Shown in pieces: positions 26,121 through 35,315 of a stretch of DNA of 64,000 nucleotides. Within the stretch, counting starts at the first letter, position 1. Each line of letters starts with the position of its first letter. This stretch comes from Alphaproteobacteria bacterium (GTDB lineage: Bacteria; Pseudomonadota; Alphaproteobacteria; UBA8366). Location of the stretch: NCBI GenBank assembly GCA_021774335.1, contig JAJFJD010000009.1:1-64000 (forward strand), given 5' to 3'. The position numbers and the translations under genes are program-made. A model generated the notes under the pieces. That model had not been told where the DNA came from. It saw nothing but the letters and a program-made list of their open reading frames with translations, and did not search any database.

Positions 26121-28390
26121 TCCTCGTGCAATCAACGACACCGATCATTAAAGATCTCGTTCTCGTCGGCGGCGGACACAGTCATGTCGGCGTGCTGCGG
26201 TCCTTTGGCATGAAGCCGATACCGGGCGTCCGCCTGACGGTCCTCTGCCGTGATGTGGATACGCCGTATTCCGGCATGTTGCCCGGGCTGGTCGCGGGGC
26301 ATTACACCTTCGAGGAAACCCATATCGACCTTGGCCCGCTGGCCCGCTTCGCCAATGCGCGGTTCTACAACGACGATGTCATCGGCATCGATCCGCGGCA
26401 GCGGCTGGTGATGTGCAAGGACCGCCCGCCGGTTTCCTATGATCTGCTGTCGATCAACATCGGCTCGGCCCCGGCAACCTGGGAGACGCCAGGCGCCGAA
26501 GGCAATGTGGTGCCGGTGAAGCCGATCAATCGGTTCGTCGCGCATTGGGAACGCTTGCGCGAACGCATTCTGCTGCGCGAGGACCCGGTGCGGATCGGCA
26601 TCGTCGGTGGCGGCGCGGGTGGCGTCGAACTGCTGCTCGCCATCCAGTTCCGGCTGAAGACGCTGTTGGCTGAACAGGGACGGACCGACGCGCATCTGGA
26701 CTATCACCTGATCAGCGAAGAGCCGGACATTCTGACCACGCATAACCCGCTCGCCCGCTCCAAGTTCCGGCGCATCTTCGGCGAACGCGGCATCAACTTC
26801 CATGCGGACACACGGATCGAGTCCGTGGCGCCCGGCAAGGTCCAGGCTGCCAACGGCGAGACCATCGCATTGGATGAAATCCTGTGGGTGACGCGGGCCG
26901 GCGCGGCCTCTTGGATCAAGGAATCGGGGTTGGCCGTCGATGACTACGGCTTCATGCAGGTCGGCGACACGTTGCAATCGACGTCGCACCCGGAAATTTT
27001 CGGCGCGGGCGATATCGCAGCGATGGTGAACCATCCGCGCCCGAAAGCCGGCGTCTTCGCGGTGCGGCAAGGGCCGCCGCTGACCCGCAACCTGCGGCGC
27101 TTGCTGGTCGGCAAGTCGGCCCGGCCGTTCACGCCGCAGCGTGAATTCCTCAGCCTGATCAGCACCGGTGACAAATACGCCGTGGCGTCGCGCTCCAAAT
27201 GGTCGGTGGAAGGCAAGCTGGTGTGGCGCTGGAAGGATTGGATCGACCAGCGGTTCATGAAGAAATTCAACGAACTGCCGGAGATGGAGACGGAGGAGAA
27301 GTCCGACATTCCGCATGGTTTGGCCGGCGAAGAGGTGATCAAGGAAATCTCCGCCGTCGCCATGCGCTGCGGCGGATGCGGCGCCAAGGTTGGCGCGACG
27401 GTGTTGCAGCGGGCGCTGTCGCAATTGAAGCCGGTGGCGCGCGACGACGTGCTGATCGGATTGCACGAACCGGACGATGCGGCCGTGGTCGAGGTGCCGC
27501 CCGGCAAGGTGATGGTGCACTCGGTCGATGCGTTCCGGGCGATCGTCGACGATCCCTATCTGTTCGGCCGCATCGCCGCCAACCACAGTCTCGGCGATAT
27601 CTATGCGATGGGTGCGGACCCACAGACCGCGCTCGCCATCGCCACCGTGCCCTATGGGTTGGAAGAGAAGGTCGAGGATGTGTTGTCGCAGATGCTGACC
27701 GGCGCGATGGAGGTGCTGCAGGAGTCGAACACGTCCCTGGTCGGCGGCCATACGAGCGAGGGCGCGGAGCTTTCGCTCGGTTTCTCCGTGAACGGCTTGA
27801 TCGACCGCGAGAAGGTCCTGCGCAAGGGCGGTATGCAGCCGGGCGACCGGCTGGTGCTGACCAAGGCGATTGGCACGGGCACGCTGTTCGCCGCCGACAT
27901 GCGGTTGAAGGCCAAAGGCCAGTGGATCAAGGACGCAACCGCGTCGATGGTGCAGTCGAACTACAAGGGCGCGCAATGTCTGTCCGACCACGGGGCCCGC
28001 GCCTGCACCGACGTGACCGGATTCGGGTTGCTGGGTCATTTGGTCGAGATGACCAAGCCCTCCGGCGTCGATGTGGAACTCGATCTTGGCGCCATCCCGT
28101 ATCTCGACGGCGCCCGCGAGACGGTGGCGGCCGGCATCACCAGCACCTTGCAGCCGCAGAACCTACGGCTCCGTCGCGCCATATCGAACGTTGCCGAGAT
28201 GGGCGAGGACCCGCGCTTTCCGCTGATATTCGATCCACAGACGGCCGGGGGCCTGCTGGCCAGCGTGCCGCAGGATCGGGCCGAGGATTGCGTCGGCGCA
28301 TTGCGCGACCTGGGGTATGACCGGACGGCGATCATCGGCACCGTGTTGCCCGAGGGCAATCAGCTCGAACCGATTACGGTGCGCGGCTGA
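26117..28390 (+). CDS. selD: NADH-dehydrogenase-like / selenide, water dikinase (SelD) fusion
   Basis: A 757-residue two-domain protein. Residues 12-390 form a FAD/NAD(P) oxidoreductase (LVLVGGGHSHVGVLR at the FAD site, IGIVGGGAGGVELL at the second dinucleotide site, EIFGAGDIAAM). Residues about 410-757 are SelD, which makes selenophosphate from selenide and ATP. Its glycine-rich loop R-C418-G-G-C421-G-A-K424 holds the catalytic Cys and Lys, and HSVDAFRAIVDDPY, VGGHTSEG and CTDVTGFGLLGH follow. No in-frame TGA suggests selenocysteine at Cys418. GTG start overlaps the permease stop. The oxidoreductase may reduce the imported selenium oxyanion or deliver selenide; that is inference. Confidence 0.93.
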   Translation: MILVQSTTPIIKDLVLVGGGHSHVGVLRSFGMKPIPGVRLTVLCRDVDTPYSGMLPGLVAGHYTFEETHIDLGPLARFANARFYNDDVIGIDPRQRLVMCKDRPPVSYDLLSINIGSAPATWETPGAEGNVVPVKPINRFVAHWERLRERILLREDPVRIGIVGGGAGGVELLLAIQFRLKTLLAEQGRTDAHLDYHLISEEPDILTTHNPLARSKFRRIFGERGINFHADTRIESVAPGKVQAANGETIALDEILWVTRAGAASWIKESGLAVDDYGFMQVGDTLQSTSHPEIFGAGDIAAMVNHPRPKAGVFAVRQGPPLTRNLRRLLVGKSARPFTPQREFLSLISTGDKYAVASRSKWSVEGKLVWRWKDWIDQRFMKKFNELPEMETEEKSDIPHGLAGEEVIKEISAVAMRCGGCGAKVGATVLQRALSQLKPVARDDVLIGLHEPDDAAVVEVPPGKVMVHSVDAFRAIVDDPYLFGRIAANHSLGDIYAMGADPQTALAIATVPYGLEEKVEDVLSQMLTGAMEVLQESNTSLVGGHTSEGAELSLGFSVNGLIDREKVLRKGGMQPGDRLVLTKAIGTGTLFAADMRLKAKGQWIKDATASMVQSNYKGAQCLSDHGARACTDVTGFGLLGHLVEMTKPSGVDVELDLGAIPYLDGARETVAAGITSTLQPQNLRLRRAISNVAEMGEDPRFPLIFDPQTAGGLLASVPQDRAEDCVGALRDLGYDRTAIIGTVLPEGNQLEPITVRG

Positions 28391-28395
28391 CGGTT

Positions 28396-29361
28396 CTAGG
28401 TGAGCGTCGTTAGGAGCGACCGCCAAGCCGCTTCTTCATGCTCCGGCTTGAACAATTCCGCCCGCGCGCGGCATTGCCGCGTCAGCGTCTTCAAATAGTC
28501 GCGGTCGTGTTCGACCCGGTCCAGGCGGTTTGCGAGGGCGGCCGTGTCGCCGACCGGGTAGTAGCCTGCATAGTCGTCGCCGAGCAGGCCGATCGATCCT
28601 GAAATGTCCGATGCAATGACCGGCACATCCGCCGCGACCGCTTCCGACAGTACATTTGCACCGCCTTCCATGACCGAACTCAACACCATCGCGTGCGACG
28701 AATCGAAAAGCCGACGTACCTGCCATCCCGGCGCCTCGCCGCGCCAATCGTATCGTGGGTTGGCGGCCATTTCTTGCCGTGCGCGCTCGGCCCAGCTTTC
28801 GTCATGCGCCTTGCCGAGATGCACGATGCGAATACGGGAATCGGCGGGCAACTGCCGCGCGGCCTCGGCGGCGCGCAGCGGATCTTTCTCCTCGCGCAGA
28901 TGGCCGATAACGCAGATATCGACAGTGCGGCGGGACGGGCGGCGCGTTCGGTTGAGCGGCAATGCCGATTGATGGACGACATGAAGCTTGTCATGGAACC
29001 GGTCCGGAATATCCCGATGCACCAGACCGTGCAGGCAAACCAGTGCGTCGGCGATATCCATCGAGTGATGGGTCTCTTCGGGATGACTTTGCTGGAATTT
29101 GTAAATGTCGGTTCCCGCCAGCAGGATGATCAGCGGCCGATCCGGATACCGTTCATGAAACCGGACAATCGATTCGGCGCTGCGCCAAGCGTGGACGGCG
29201 ATCATCGCGTCGACCGGTTCGTTCTCATACTCGGTGGCGACGATAACTTGATGCCCCAAACGGCGTAGGATGTCGTGCCACCGCACCGCGGTCGTTCGGT
29301 TGCCGTTGCGCGACTGTTTGCCCGCGGGCGTGATAAGACTAATCTTCAGGCTGTTTCGCAT
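28396..29361 (-). CDS. senB: Selenosugar synthase SenB (GT-B glycosyltransferase)
   Basis: A 321-residue GT4-like protein. Its opening, ISLITPAGKQSRNGNRTTAV with RWHDILRRLGHQV, is the signature of the selenoneine-linked glycosyltransferase family, which joins selenophosphate to a UDP-sugar to give a selenosugar. The donor half shows ICVIGHLREEKDP and the acidic catalytic motif SSVMEGGANVLSEAVA. It lies 6 bp from the selD stop (convergent) and has its start codon only 14 bp from senA's. Read with SelD and SenA, the assignment is strong although substrate use is taken from the family. Confidence 0.87.
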   Translation of the reverse strand: MRNSLKISLITPAGKQSRNGNRTTAVRWHDILRRLGHQVIVATEYENEPVDAMIAVHAWRSAESIVRFHERYPDRPLIILLAGTDIYKFQQSHPEETHHSMDIADALVCLHGLVHRDIPDRFHDKLHVVHQSALPLNRTRRPSRRTVDICVIGHLREEKDPLRAAEAARQLPADSRIRIVHLGKAHDESWAERARQEMAANPRYDWRGEAPGWQVRRLFDSSHAMVLSSVMEGGANVLSEAVAADVPVIASDISGSIGLLGDDYAGYYPVGDTAALANRLDRVEHDRDYLKTLTRQCRARAELFKPEHEEAAWRSLLTTLT

Positions 29362-29375
29362 TAGATGGTTTGCCC

Positions 29376-30689
29376 ATGACTGAACCCGTCTCCACGTCCC
29401 GCCTTATCGACATGATGACGAGCGCGCGCCGCCGCACACTGGAGTTGGTCCAGGGGCTGACGCCGGACCAGTTCATTGGCCCGAAACTGCCGACGCTGAA
29501 TCCGTTGATTTGGGAAATTGGGCATGTCGGCTGGTTCTATGAAAATTTCATCCTGCGGCGATTGTACAACCAAGAGCCCATGCTCGCGACAGGAGATGCG
29601 CTTTATGACTCCATCGCGATTGCGCATGAAACGCGGTGGGATTTGCCGGTTCTGCCGCTGAGCGAGATTCTCGCCTATATGCAGGACGTGGAGGATGCGT
29701 TGATCGACCGCCTGGGCAACAAGGACATGGCGGACGAACGGCACAGCTATCTGTATCAGTTCACGGTCTATCATGAAGACATGCACACCGAGGCCTTTAC
29801 CTGGGCGCGGCAAACGCTGAGGTATCCGACGCCGGTTTTCGAAGGCGGCCCCGTCGATCGGGGTGTGCCGGACACCGGGTCGTTGGCCGGCGATGTCGTG
29901 ATCATGGGCGGCACATTCCGGATGGGCGCCGAGAAGGACGCGCCCTTCCTGTTCGACAACGAGAAATGGGCGCGCCCGGTGACGGTCGCGCCGTTCAAGA
30001 TGGCGCGGGCGCCGGTCACGAACGGCGAATTCGCTGATTTCGTCGCGGACGGCGGCTATCAGAAGGAAAAATTTTGGGACGCGGATGGTTGGGCATGGCG
30101 GCAGGAAGCGGCGGCGGAGCATCCGATCTACTGGGTTCCGGACGAGCACGGCGGATGGGGCGTTCGGCGGTTCGATCAAATCGCGGACCTGCCGCTCGAC
30201 CAGCCGGTCATCCATGTCTGCTGGCACGAGGCAAACGCCTATTGCCGTTGGGCCGGGCGGCGTTTGCCGACCGAGGCGGAATGGGAATTGGCCGCGACCA
30301 CGGTGCCGGAAACGACCGACGGTGTCTTGCAGAAGCGTCGCTATCCCTGGGGTGACGAGGAACCAACCCCCGACCGTGCCAATCTCGATGGGTTCGCGCT
30401 CGGCTGCGTCGACGTCACGGCGCATCCGGCAGGTGACAGCGCCTATGGCTGCCGTCAGATGGTCGGCAATGTTTGGGAGTGGACGGAAGACGTCTTCAAG
30501 CCGTTCCCCGGTTTCGCGCCGGACGACTACAAGGAATACTCCCAGCCGCTGTTCGATTCGACGCGTGTGTTGCGGGGCGGCGCGTGGACGACGCGCGGGC
30601 GGATGGTCAGCGCCCTTTACCGCAACTACTTCGGCCCGGACCGCCGCGACGTGTTCGCCGGGTTCCGGACCTGCGCCGCGACAGACTAA
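29376..30689 (+). CDS. senA: Selenoneine synthase SenA (EgtB-like)
   Basis: A 437-residue non-heme iron enzyme joining hercynine to a selenosugar. An N-terminal DinB-like domain supplies the iron ligands His50 (IGHVGWF), His133 and His137 (YHEDMHTEA), numbers almost identical to those of the sulfoxide synthase EgtB. The C-terminal formylglycine-generating-enzyme-like domain begins VVIMGGTFRMGAEKDAP and ends VLRGGAWTTR and NYFGPDRRDVFAGFR. The frame opens at TTG 29370; I use ATG 29376. The TAA shares CTAA with the convergent acyl-CoA synthetase. No EgtD (hercynine) gene is in the window, so hercynine must be made elsewhere. Confidence 0.87.
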   Translation: MTEPVSTSRLIDMMTSARRRTLELVQGLTPDQFIGPKLPTLNPLIWEIGHVGWFYENFILRRLYNQEPMLATGDALYDSIAIAHETRWDLPVLPLSEILAYMQDVEDALIDRLGNKDMADERHSYLYQFTVYHEDMHTEAFTWARQTLRYPTPVFEGGPVDRGVPDTGSLAGDVVIMGGTFRMGAEKDAPFLFDNEKWARPVTVAPFKMARAPVTNGEFADFVADGGYQKEKFWDADGWAWRQEAAAEHPIYWVPDEHGGWGVRRFDQIADLPLDQPVIHVCWHEANAYCRWAGRRLPTEAEWELAATTVPETTDGVLQKRRYPWGDEEPTPDRANLDGFALGCVDVTAHPAGDSAYGCRQMVGNVWEWTEDVFKPFPGFAPDDYKEYSQPLFDSTRVLRGGAWTTRGRMVSALYRNYFGPDRRDVFAGFRTCAATD

Positions 30690-32851
30690 CCGGCGTCGCG
30701 TTTCACGATCAAGGCATCGACGATCGATACGCCTTCGCCGGCCGGGTGAACCAGCACCGGATTTAGGTCGATCTCCGCGATCGTGTCGGCATGATCGGCG
30801 GCGAGCTGCGAGAGTTTGACGATCAGGTCGAGCAGCGCATCGATGTCGGCGGCCGGCGCGCCGCGCACCCCATCCAGTATCTTCCGGCCTTTCAGCCGGT
30901 CCAGAACCTGCGCCGCACCGTCGGTGGTCAACGGTACCGGCGAGAAGGCCACATCGCGCAGTACTTCCACGTGAATGCCGCCGAGCCCGACCATGAGCAT
31001 GGGGCCGAAGGCGTCGTCGTGATTGATGCCGAGGATGATTTCCTGGCCGCGTTTCGCCATCGGCTGCACCAGCACGCCGTGGATGTCCGGGCTGCCGCTG
31101 TTGGTCTTCTTGTGGTAGGCGGTGGCGTTCTCGGTCAGTGAGGAGAAGGCCGCGCGGATTGCCGGTGCATCATTTAGGCCGAGGGCGACGGCGCCCGCAT
31201 CGGTCTTATGCAGCACGTCCGGCGATTGAACTTTGAGGGCGATCGGTCCGCCGATTTCATCGAGGGCTGCTGCCGCATCGTCGGGCGTCGCCGCCAATCG
31301 GCTGTCCGGCACGGCAATGCCATAGGCTGCGAGAACCGGCGTCGCCTGATACTCGCACAGCACGGCGTCGGCGTCGGCGAGTAGTTTTGCGGCCTTTTCC
31401 TTAGTGCCGCCGGCCGTTGTCGTGATCTCTGGCGTCTTGAGAAACCGGTCCCGAAAGGCCTGATAGTCGGCCATCGCCGCCATCGTGCGGGCGCAGTTCC
31501 GCATGTTGGTGTAGAGCGGATAGCCGGCGCGGTTCAGCAATTCCATCGCCGAGCCGCGTGTCAGTGTGTAGGAGCAAAACAGGATCGGCTTGTCGCTTTC
31601 CGCGGCGACCTGTTTCAAGTTCTCCTCTTCCCGCTCATAGCCCGCAGCATTGCGGGCCGAGGTGACCACGATCACCGAATCCACTTCCGGAGATTGCGCG
31701 ACCATCCCTGCCATCCTTCCGTAACCGACCTGCCGAATCGCTTGTGCGGTTCCGTCGACCGGGTTCTGCGATGTGCCGTAGGGCGGCAGAAATTCATCGA
31801 TGACCGCCCGCGTTGCGGCATCCAGCGGCGGAACTTCAAGGCCAGCCGCCTCGCATGAATCGGCCATCCATCCGCCGCCGCCGCCCGATCCGGTGGCGAT
31901 ACCGACGCGTTTTCCCCGCGGCAGCTTGTTGCGATACCGCGAAAACCCGGCGGCGACGTCTACGATGTCCTCGATGTCGTAGCCTTCGATCACCCCGTAC
32001 CGGTCGAACATCGCCTTATAGGCGGAATAGGCGCCGGTCATCGCCGCGGTGTGCGAGGCGGCGGCGCGTTGTCCGGCCTCTGAGCGGCCGATCTTGGTCA
32101 GGATGATCGGTTTGCCGGCGCGCAGCGCCTTCTCCGCGATGGGGGCGAATCGTTCCGGGTTCTTGATGTCCTCCATGAACATCAGGATCACTTCGGTCTT
32201 GCCGTCGTCCAGCATGTAGTCGACGAAATCGAGCCCGGAGAGGCAGGCTTCGTTGCCGGTGGTCATCACATAGCTGAACGGCAATTCCTTGGGCCGTCCC
32301 CGGTCATAGAAGGAAAAACCGATACCGCCGCTTTGCGCCGTGACGCCGATATACCCGTCGGACCGATGCGGCGGGACGAGCGGTAGGTCGGGATTGTCCA
32401 CGGTAGCACTGAAGGTCGCGCAAAGCGGCGCCAGCATGTTGGCGAAGCCTTCGGAATTGGGGCCGCCGACCGCGAGGTCGTATTTCTCGGCGACCGCGCG
32501 GATTTCGTCCTGCAGGGCATCCCCGGCCTCGCCGGATTCTTCCGCGAAGCCGGAACTGATGATCATCGCCGCGCGCACGCCCGCCTCGCCACAGTCGGTC
32601 AACGCGTCCGCGACGTTTTCCGCCGGGATTACCAGGATAGCAAGATCGACCTGCTCCGGGATGTCGGCGACCGATCGGTAGGCCTTCAGGCCGTTGATCT
32701 CGTCGTTGCTGCGGCTGACAGGATAGATGTTTCCAGGAAATTTGTGGCAGCCGAGGACATGCATGATGCGGCCCCGAATGATATGCGCATTGGGCGAGGC
32801 ACCGATGACGGCCACGGATTTCGGGGATAGAAGCGCAGAGATGTCGGGCAT
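30686..32851 (-). CDS. NDP-forming acyl-CoA synthetase, CoA-binding domain first
   Basis: A 721-residue ADP-forming acetate/acyl-CoA ligase. Order: CoA-binding Rossmann domain (LSPKSVAVIGASPNAH, residues about 7-130), succinyl-CoA-ligase-like domain with the phosphohistidine region (VTAQSGGIGFSF and AASHTAAMTGAYSAY), then ATP-grasp (AAYGIAVPDS, GPIALKVQSPDVLHKTDAGA, VHPAGEGVS). It lies immediately behind acyl-CoA dehydrogenase 1 on the same strand. Compare the permuted paralogue at 46342. Substrate could be a short-chain or branched acid. Confidence 0.93.
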   Translation of the reverse strand: MPDISALLSPKSVAVIGASPNAHIIRGRIMHVLGCHKFPGNIYPVSRSNDEINGLKAYRSVADIPEQVDLAILVIPAENVADALTDCGEAGVRAAMIISSGFAEESGEAGDALQDEIRAVAEKYDLAVGGPNSEGFANMLAPLCATFSATVDNPDLPLVPPHRSDGYIGVTAQSGGIGFSFYDRGRPKELPFSYVMTTGNEACLSGLDFVDYMLDDGKTEVILMFMEDIKNPERFAPIAEKALRAGKPIILTKIGRSEAGQRAAASHTAAMTGAYSAYKAMFDRYGVIEGYDIEDIVDVAAGFSRYRNKLPRGKRVGIATGSGGGGGWMADSCEAAGLEVPPLDAATRAVIDEFLPPYGTSQNPVDGTAQAIRQVGYGRMAGMVAQSPEVDSVIVVTSARNAAGYEREEENLKQVAAESDKPILFCSYTLTRGSAMELLNRAGYPLYTNMRNCARTMAAMADYQAFRDRFLKTPEITTTAGGTKEKAAKLLADADAVLCEYQATPVLAAYGIAVPDSRLAATPDDAAAALDEIGGPIALKVQSPDVLHKTDAGAVALGLNDAPAIRAAFSSLTENATAYHKKTNSGSPDIHGVLVQPMAKRGQEIILGINHDDAFGPMLMVGLGGIHVEVLRDVAFSPVPLTTDGAAQVLDRLKGRKILDGVRGAPAADIDALLDLIVKLSQLAADHADTIAEIDLNPVLVHPAGEGVSIVDALIVKRDAG

Positions 32852-32913
32852 GATGTCGGGTGTCCTGAGCGGACCTTTTGTTGTTTCAGAAGATAGCGTC
32901 CGGATTTAGTGGT

Positions 32914-34074
32914 TCAGCGAAGCCCCAGGCCGCGGGCGATGATGCCGCGCAGGATTTCCCGCGTGCCGCCCTGGATGGTGAGTTTCGGTGCGATCAGCGT
33001 GGCGAAGCGCATCAGTTCGTCAAAATCGGCACGGTTGCCGGGATCGGATTGCGCGAAAGCGGACAGTTCGCGCGCCTTTGCCGGCAGCGCCTGTTCCCAG
33101 TTCGTGCCGAGGTCCTTGACCACCGAGCCTTCGAGCACCGGTTCCTTGCCCGCGGCGAGCATGCCGTTCACCGAAATCGACATACGGCGCAACGTATGAA
33201 GCTGCGCGACGAGGCGGCCGATGCCTTCGGCGCCGCGCACGTCCGGCTCCTTGCCGAGCACGTTGACCAGTTCCGGCAGGATATAAATGGTTTCGAGAAA
33301 ACGTTCCGGCCCGCTGCGCTCATAGGCGAGTTCGCTGGTCGCCTGCTTCCAGGCGGAATCGACTTCGCCCAGGACGGCGTTCTCCGGCAACAGCGCGTCT
33401 TCGAAGATTACCTCGTTGAACTCGTGATTGCCGGTCAGGTGCAGGAGCGGCCGCACGGTGATGCCCGGCGTGCTCATGTCCACCAGGAACTGCGTCAGAC
33501 CATGCCGGCGGTTGTCGTCGGTCGCCGACGACGTGCGGAACAGGCCGATCATGTAGTGCGAGCGATGCGCGTTGCTGGTCCAAACCTTGCGGCCGTTGAT
33601 GCGCCAGCCGTCTGCCGTCTTCTCCGCTTTCGTCTTGGCGGCGAACAGGTCGGAGCCGGAATCCGGCTCGCTCATCCCGATGCAGAAATAGCATTCGCCG
33701 CGGGTAATGCGCGGCACGATGTCCTGCTTGACCTCGTCCGGCGCGTATTTCAGCAGCATCGGGCCGCTTTGCCTGTCAGCCGTAAAATGCGCCCGGGCCG
33801 GCGCACCGGAAACCCGGAATTCTTCGGTTACCACGTAACGCTCCAGGAAACTGCGCTCCTGGCCGCCGTATTCCTTGGGCCAGGTGAGGCCGATCCAGCC
33901 GCGTTCGCCGACCTTCCGACTGAATTCGGGATTGAAACTTTTGCCCAGATGCGCGGAATGCGGATCGAAGGTACCGGCGGCGATTTCTTCCTTGAGAAAG
34001 GCGCGGACTTCCTTGCGGAGCTCCTCTGCTTCGGGCGGAAGACGGATAGGGTCGAATTCGATGCTGCTCGACAT
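32914..34074 (-). CDS. Acyl-CoA dehydrogenase 1
   Basis: A 386-residue FAD enzyme with the usual N-, middle- and C-terminal domains: LTWPKEYGGQERSFLERYVV, CYFCIGMSEPDSGSDLFAAK (FAD and substrate contact), GWRINGRKVWTSNAH, and the terminal PKLTIQGGTREILRGIIARG (the end of the FAD-binding helix). The gene is 62 bp ahead of the NDP-forming synthetase, suggesting activation and oxidation of the same acid. A second acyl-CoA dehydrogenase gene diverges from it; the 176-bp spacer 34075-34250 holds the shared promoter region. Confidence 0.94.
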   Translation of the reverse strand: MSSSIEFDPIRLPPEAEELRKEVRAFLKEEIAAGTFDPHSAHLGKSFNPEFSRKVGERGWIGLTWPKEYGGQERSFLERYVVTEEFRVSGAPARAHFTADRQSGPMLLKYAPDEVKQDIVPRITRGECYFCIGMSEPDSGSDLFAAKTKAEKTADGWRINGRKVWTSNAHRSHYMIGLFRTSSATDDNRRHGLTQFLVDMSTPGITVRPLLHLTGNHEFNEVIFEDALLPENAVLGEVDSAWKQATSELAYERSGPERFLETIYILPELVNVLGKEPDVRGAEGIGRLVAQLHTLRRMSISVNGMLAAGKEPVLEGSVVKDLGTNWEQALPAKARELSAFAQSDPGNRADFDELMRFATLIAPKLTIQGGTREILRGIIARGLGLR

Positions 34075-34250
34075 GGTTGCGCGCGTCTCCGTTGGATTGA
34101 TCGGCCCTCCGGCATTTGCAGGCGTGGCGCCGATGGCGGTAAGTGTAGAATAAGAAATTGCCGATCCGCTGCTCGCGGGATCGCCTCGAATACTATCCGT
34201 AGCCCGGCAGTCTTGTCACATTGGCCGTGATTTCAAAGGACTAGGAGACC

Positions 34251-35315
34251 ATGAGCGACACCGACAACATCATTGTCGATACCACGACGAAGATTTTCCA
34301 GGACCTTTGCGATCCGCAGACGGTGAACAACGCCGAAGACGAGTCCTGGCGCCAACCGCTCTGGACGGCGCTGCAGGAGTCGGGCCTGACGCTGACCTGG
34401 GTGCCGGATACGCTGGGTGGCGCCGGGGCGGAGATACAGGACGGGTTCGATGTGCTTCGCGTCGCCGGGTCCTATGCGGTGCCGGTCCCATTGGCCGAAA
34501 CGCTGTTGGCCGGATGGCTGTTGTCGCAGGCCGGCCTCGAATCGCCGATGGAGGCGATGACCGTGGCGCCGGTTCGCAAGGGCGACGCACTATCCATCGG
34601 CGACGATGGCACGCTATCCGGGACGGCGCATCAGGTGCCCTTTGCCCGGGATGCCGATCATATTGCGGTCGTTGCGCGGCAGGGCGATGCGATCAAAGTT
34701 GCGTTGGTTGAACGATCCCAGGGCGCCGTCGCGGAAGGGCGCAGTCTCGCGGATGAGCCGAAAGACGATATTACCTTCGACAGCGCGGCAATCGTCGCTG
34801 TCGCGGATGCGCCGGATGGGATCGACGAGGATGCGATTTTCCTGATGGGCGCGGCGGTACGGTCGGTGCAGATGGCCGGGGCGCTGCAGGCGATCCTCGA
34901 CGTGTCGGTGGAATATTCCAAGGACCGGCTCGCCTTCGGGCGGGCAATTTCTAAGTTCCAAGCGGTGCAGCACAATCTTGCCCGGCTCGCCGGCGAGGTC
35001 TCGGCTGCAATTGCCGTCTCGGCGTCGGCCGCCGATGCTATTCGGCGCAGCGATGGGTTCGACGAGCATGTGGTGCTAGAGGTGGCCTCGGCGAAAATTC
35101 GCGTTGGCGAGGCGGCCGGTGAGGGTGCAGCCATCGGTCATCAAGTGCACGGCGCGATCGGATTTACGATCGAACATATTCTGCATCGCTATTCGCGCCG
35201 GTTGTGGTCGTGGCGTGACGACTTTGGTAGCGAAAGCGAATGGGCCGTCCGTCTCGGCACAATGATCGCGGCGAAAGGCGGCGACGAGTTGTGGCCGACG
35301 CTGACGGCGGGCTAA
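34251..35315 (+). CDS. Acyl-CoA dehydrogenase 2
   Basis: A 354-residue short acyl-CoA dehydrogenase, less conserved than its divergent partner. Recognisable are TLGGAGAEIQDGFDVLRVAG near residue 55, an FGRAISKFQAVQHNLARLAG helix (substrate/FAD contact) and the terminal HQVHGAIGFTIEHILHRYSR. Such divergent pairs often form alpha2beta2 acyl-CoA dehydrogenases in sterol or aromatic side-chain breakdown, which fits this arrangement by analogy. AGGAG precedes the ATG. The stop shares CTAA with the next gene on the opposite strand. Confidence 0.9.
   Translation: MSDTDNIIVDTTTKIFQDLCDPQTVNNAEDESWRQPLWTALQESGLTLTWVPDTLGGAGAEIQDGFDVLRVAGSYAVPVPLAETLLAGWLLSQAGLESPMEAMTVAPVRKGDALSIGDDGTLSGTAHQVPFARDADHIAVVARQGDAIKVALVERSQGAVAEGRSLADEPKDDITFDSAAIVAVADAPDGIDEDAIFLMGAAVRSVQMAGALQAILDVSVEYSKDRLAFGRAISKFQAVQHNLARLAGEVSAAIAVSASAADAIRRSDGFDEHVVLEVASAKIRVGEAAGEGAAIGHQVHGAIGFTIEHILHRYSRRLWSWRDDFGSESEWAVRLGTMIAAKGGDELWPTLTAG

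Noticed and set aside
26132-28039. Long minus-strand ORF (635 codons) opposite the selD fusion
   Set aside because: It is the shadow of a strongly coding plus-strand gene in high-GC DNA; the composition (rich in R, H, Q and G) is typical of antisense frames.
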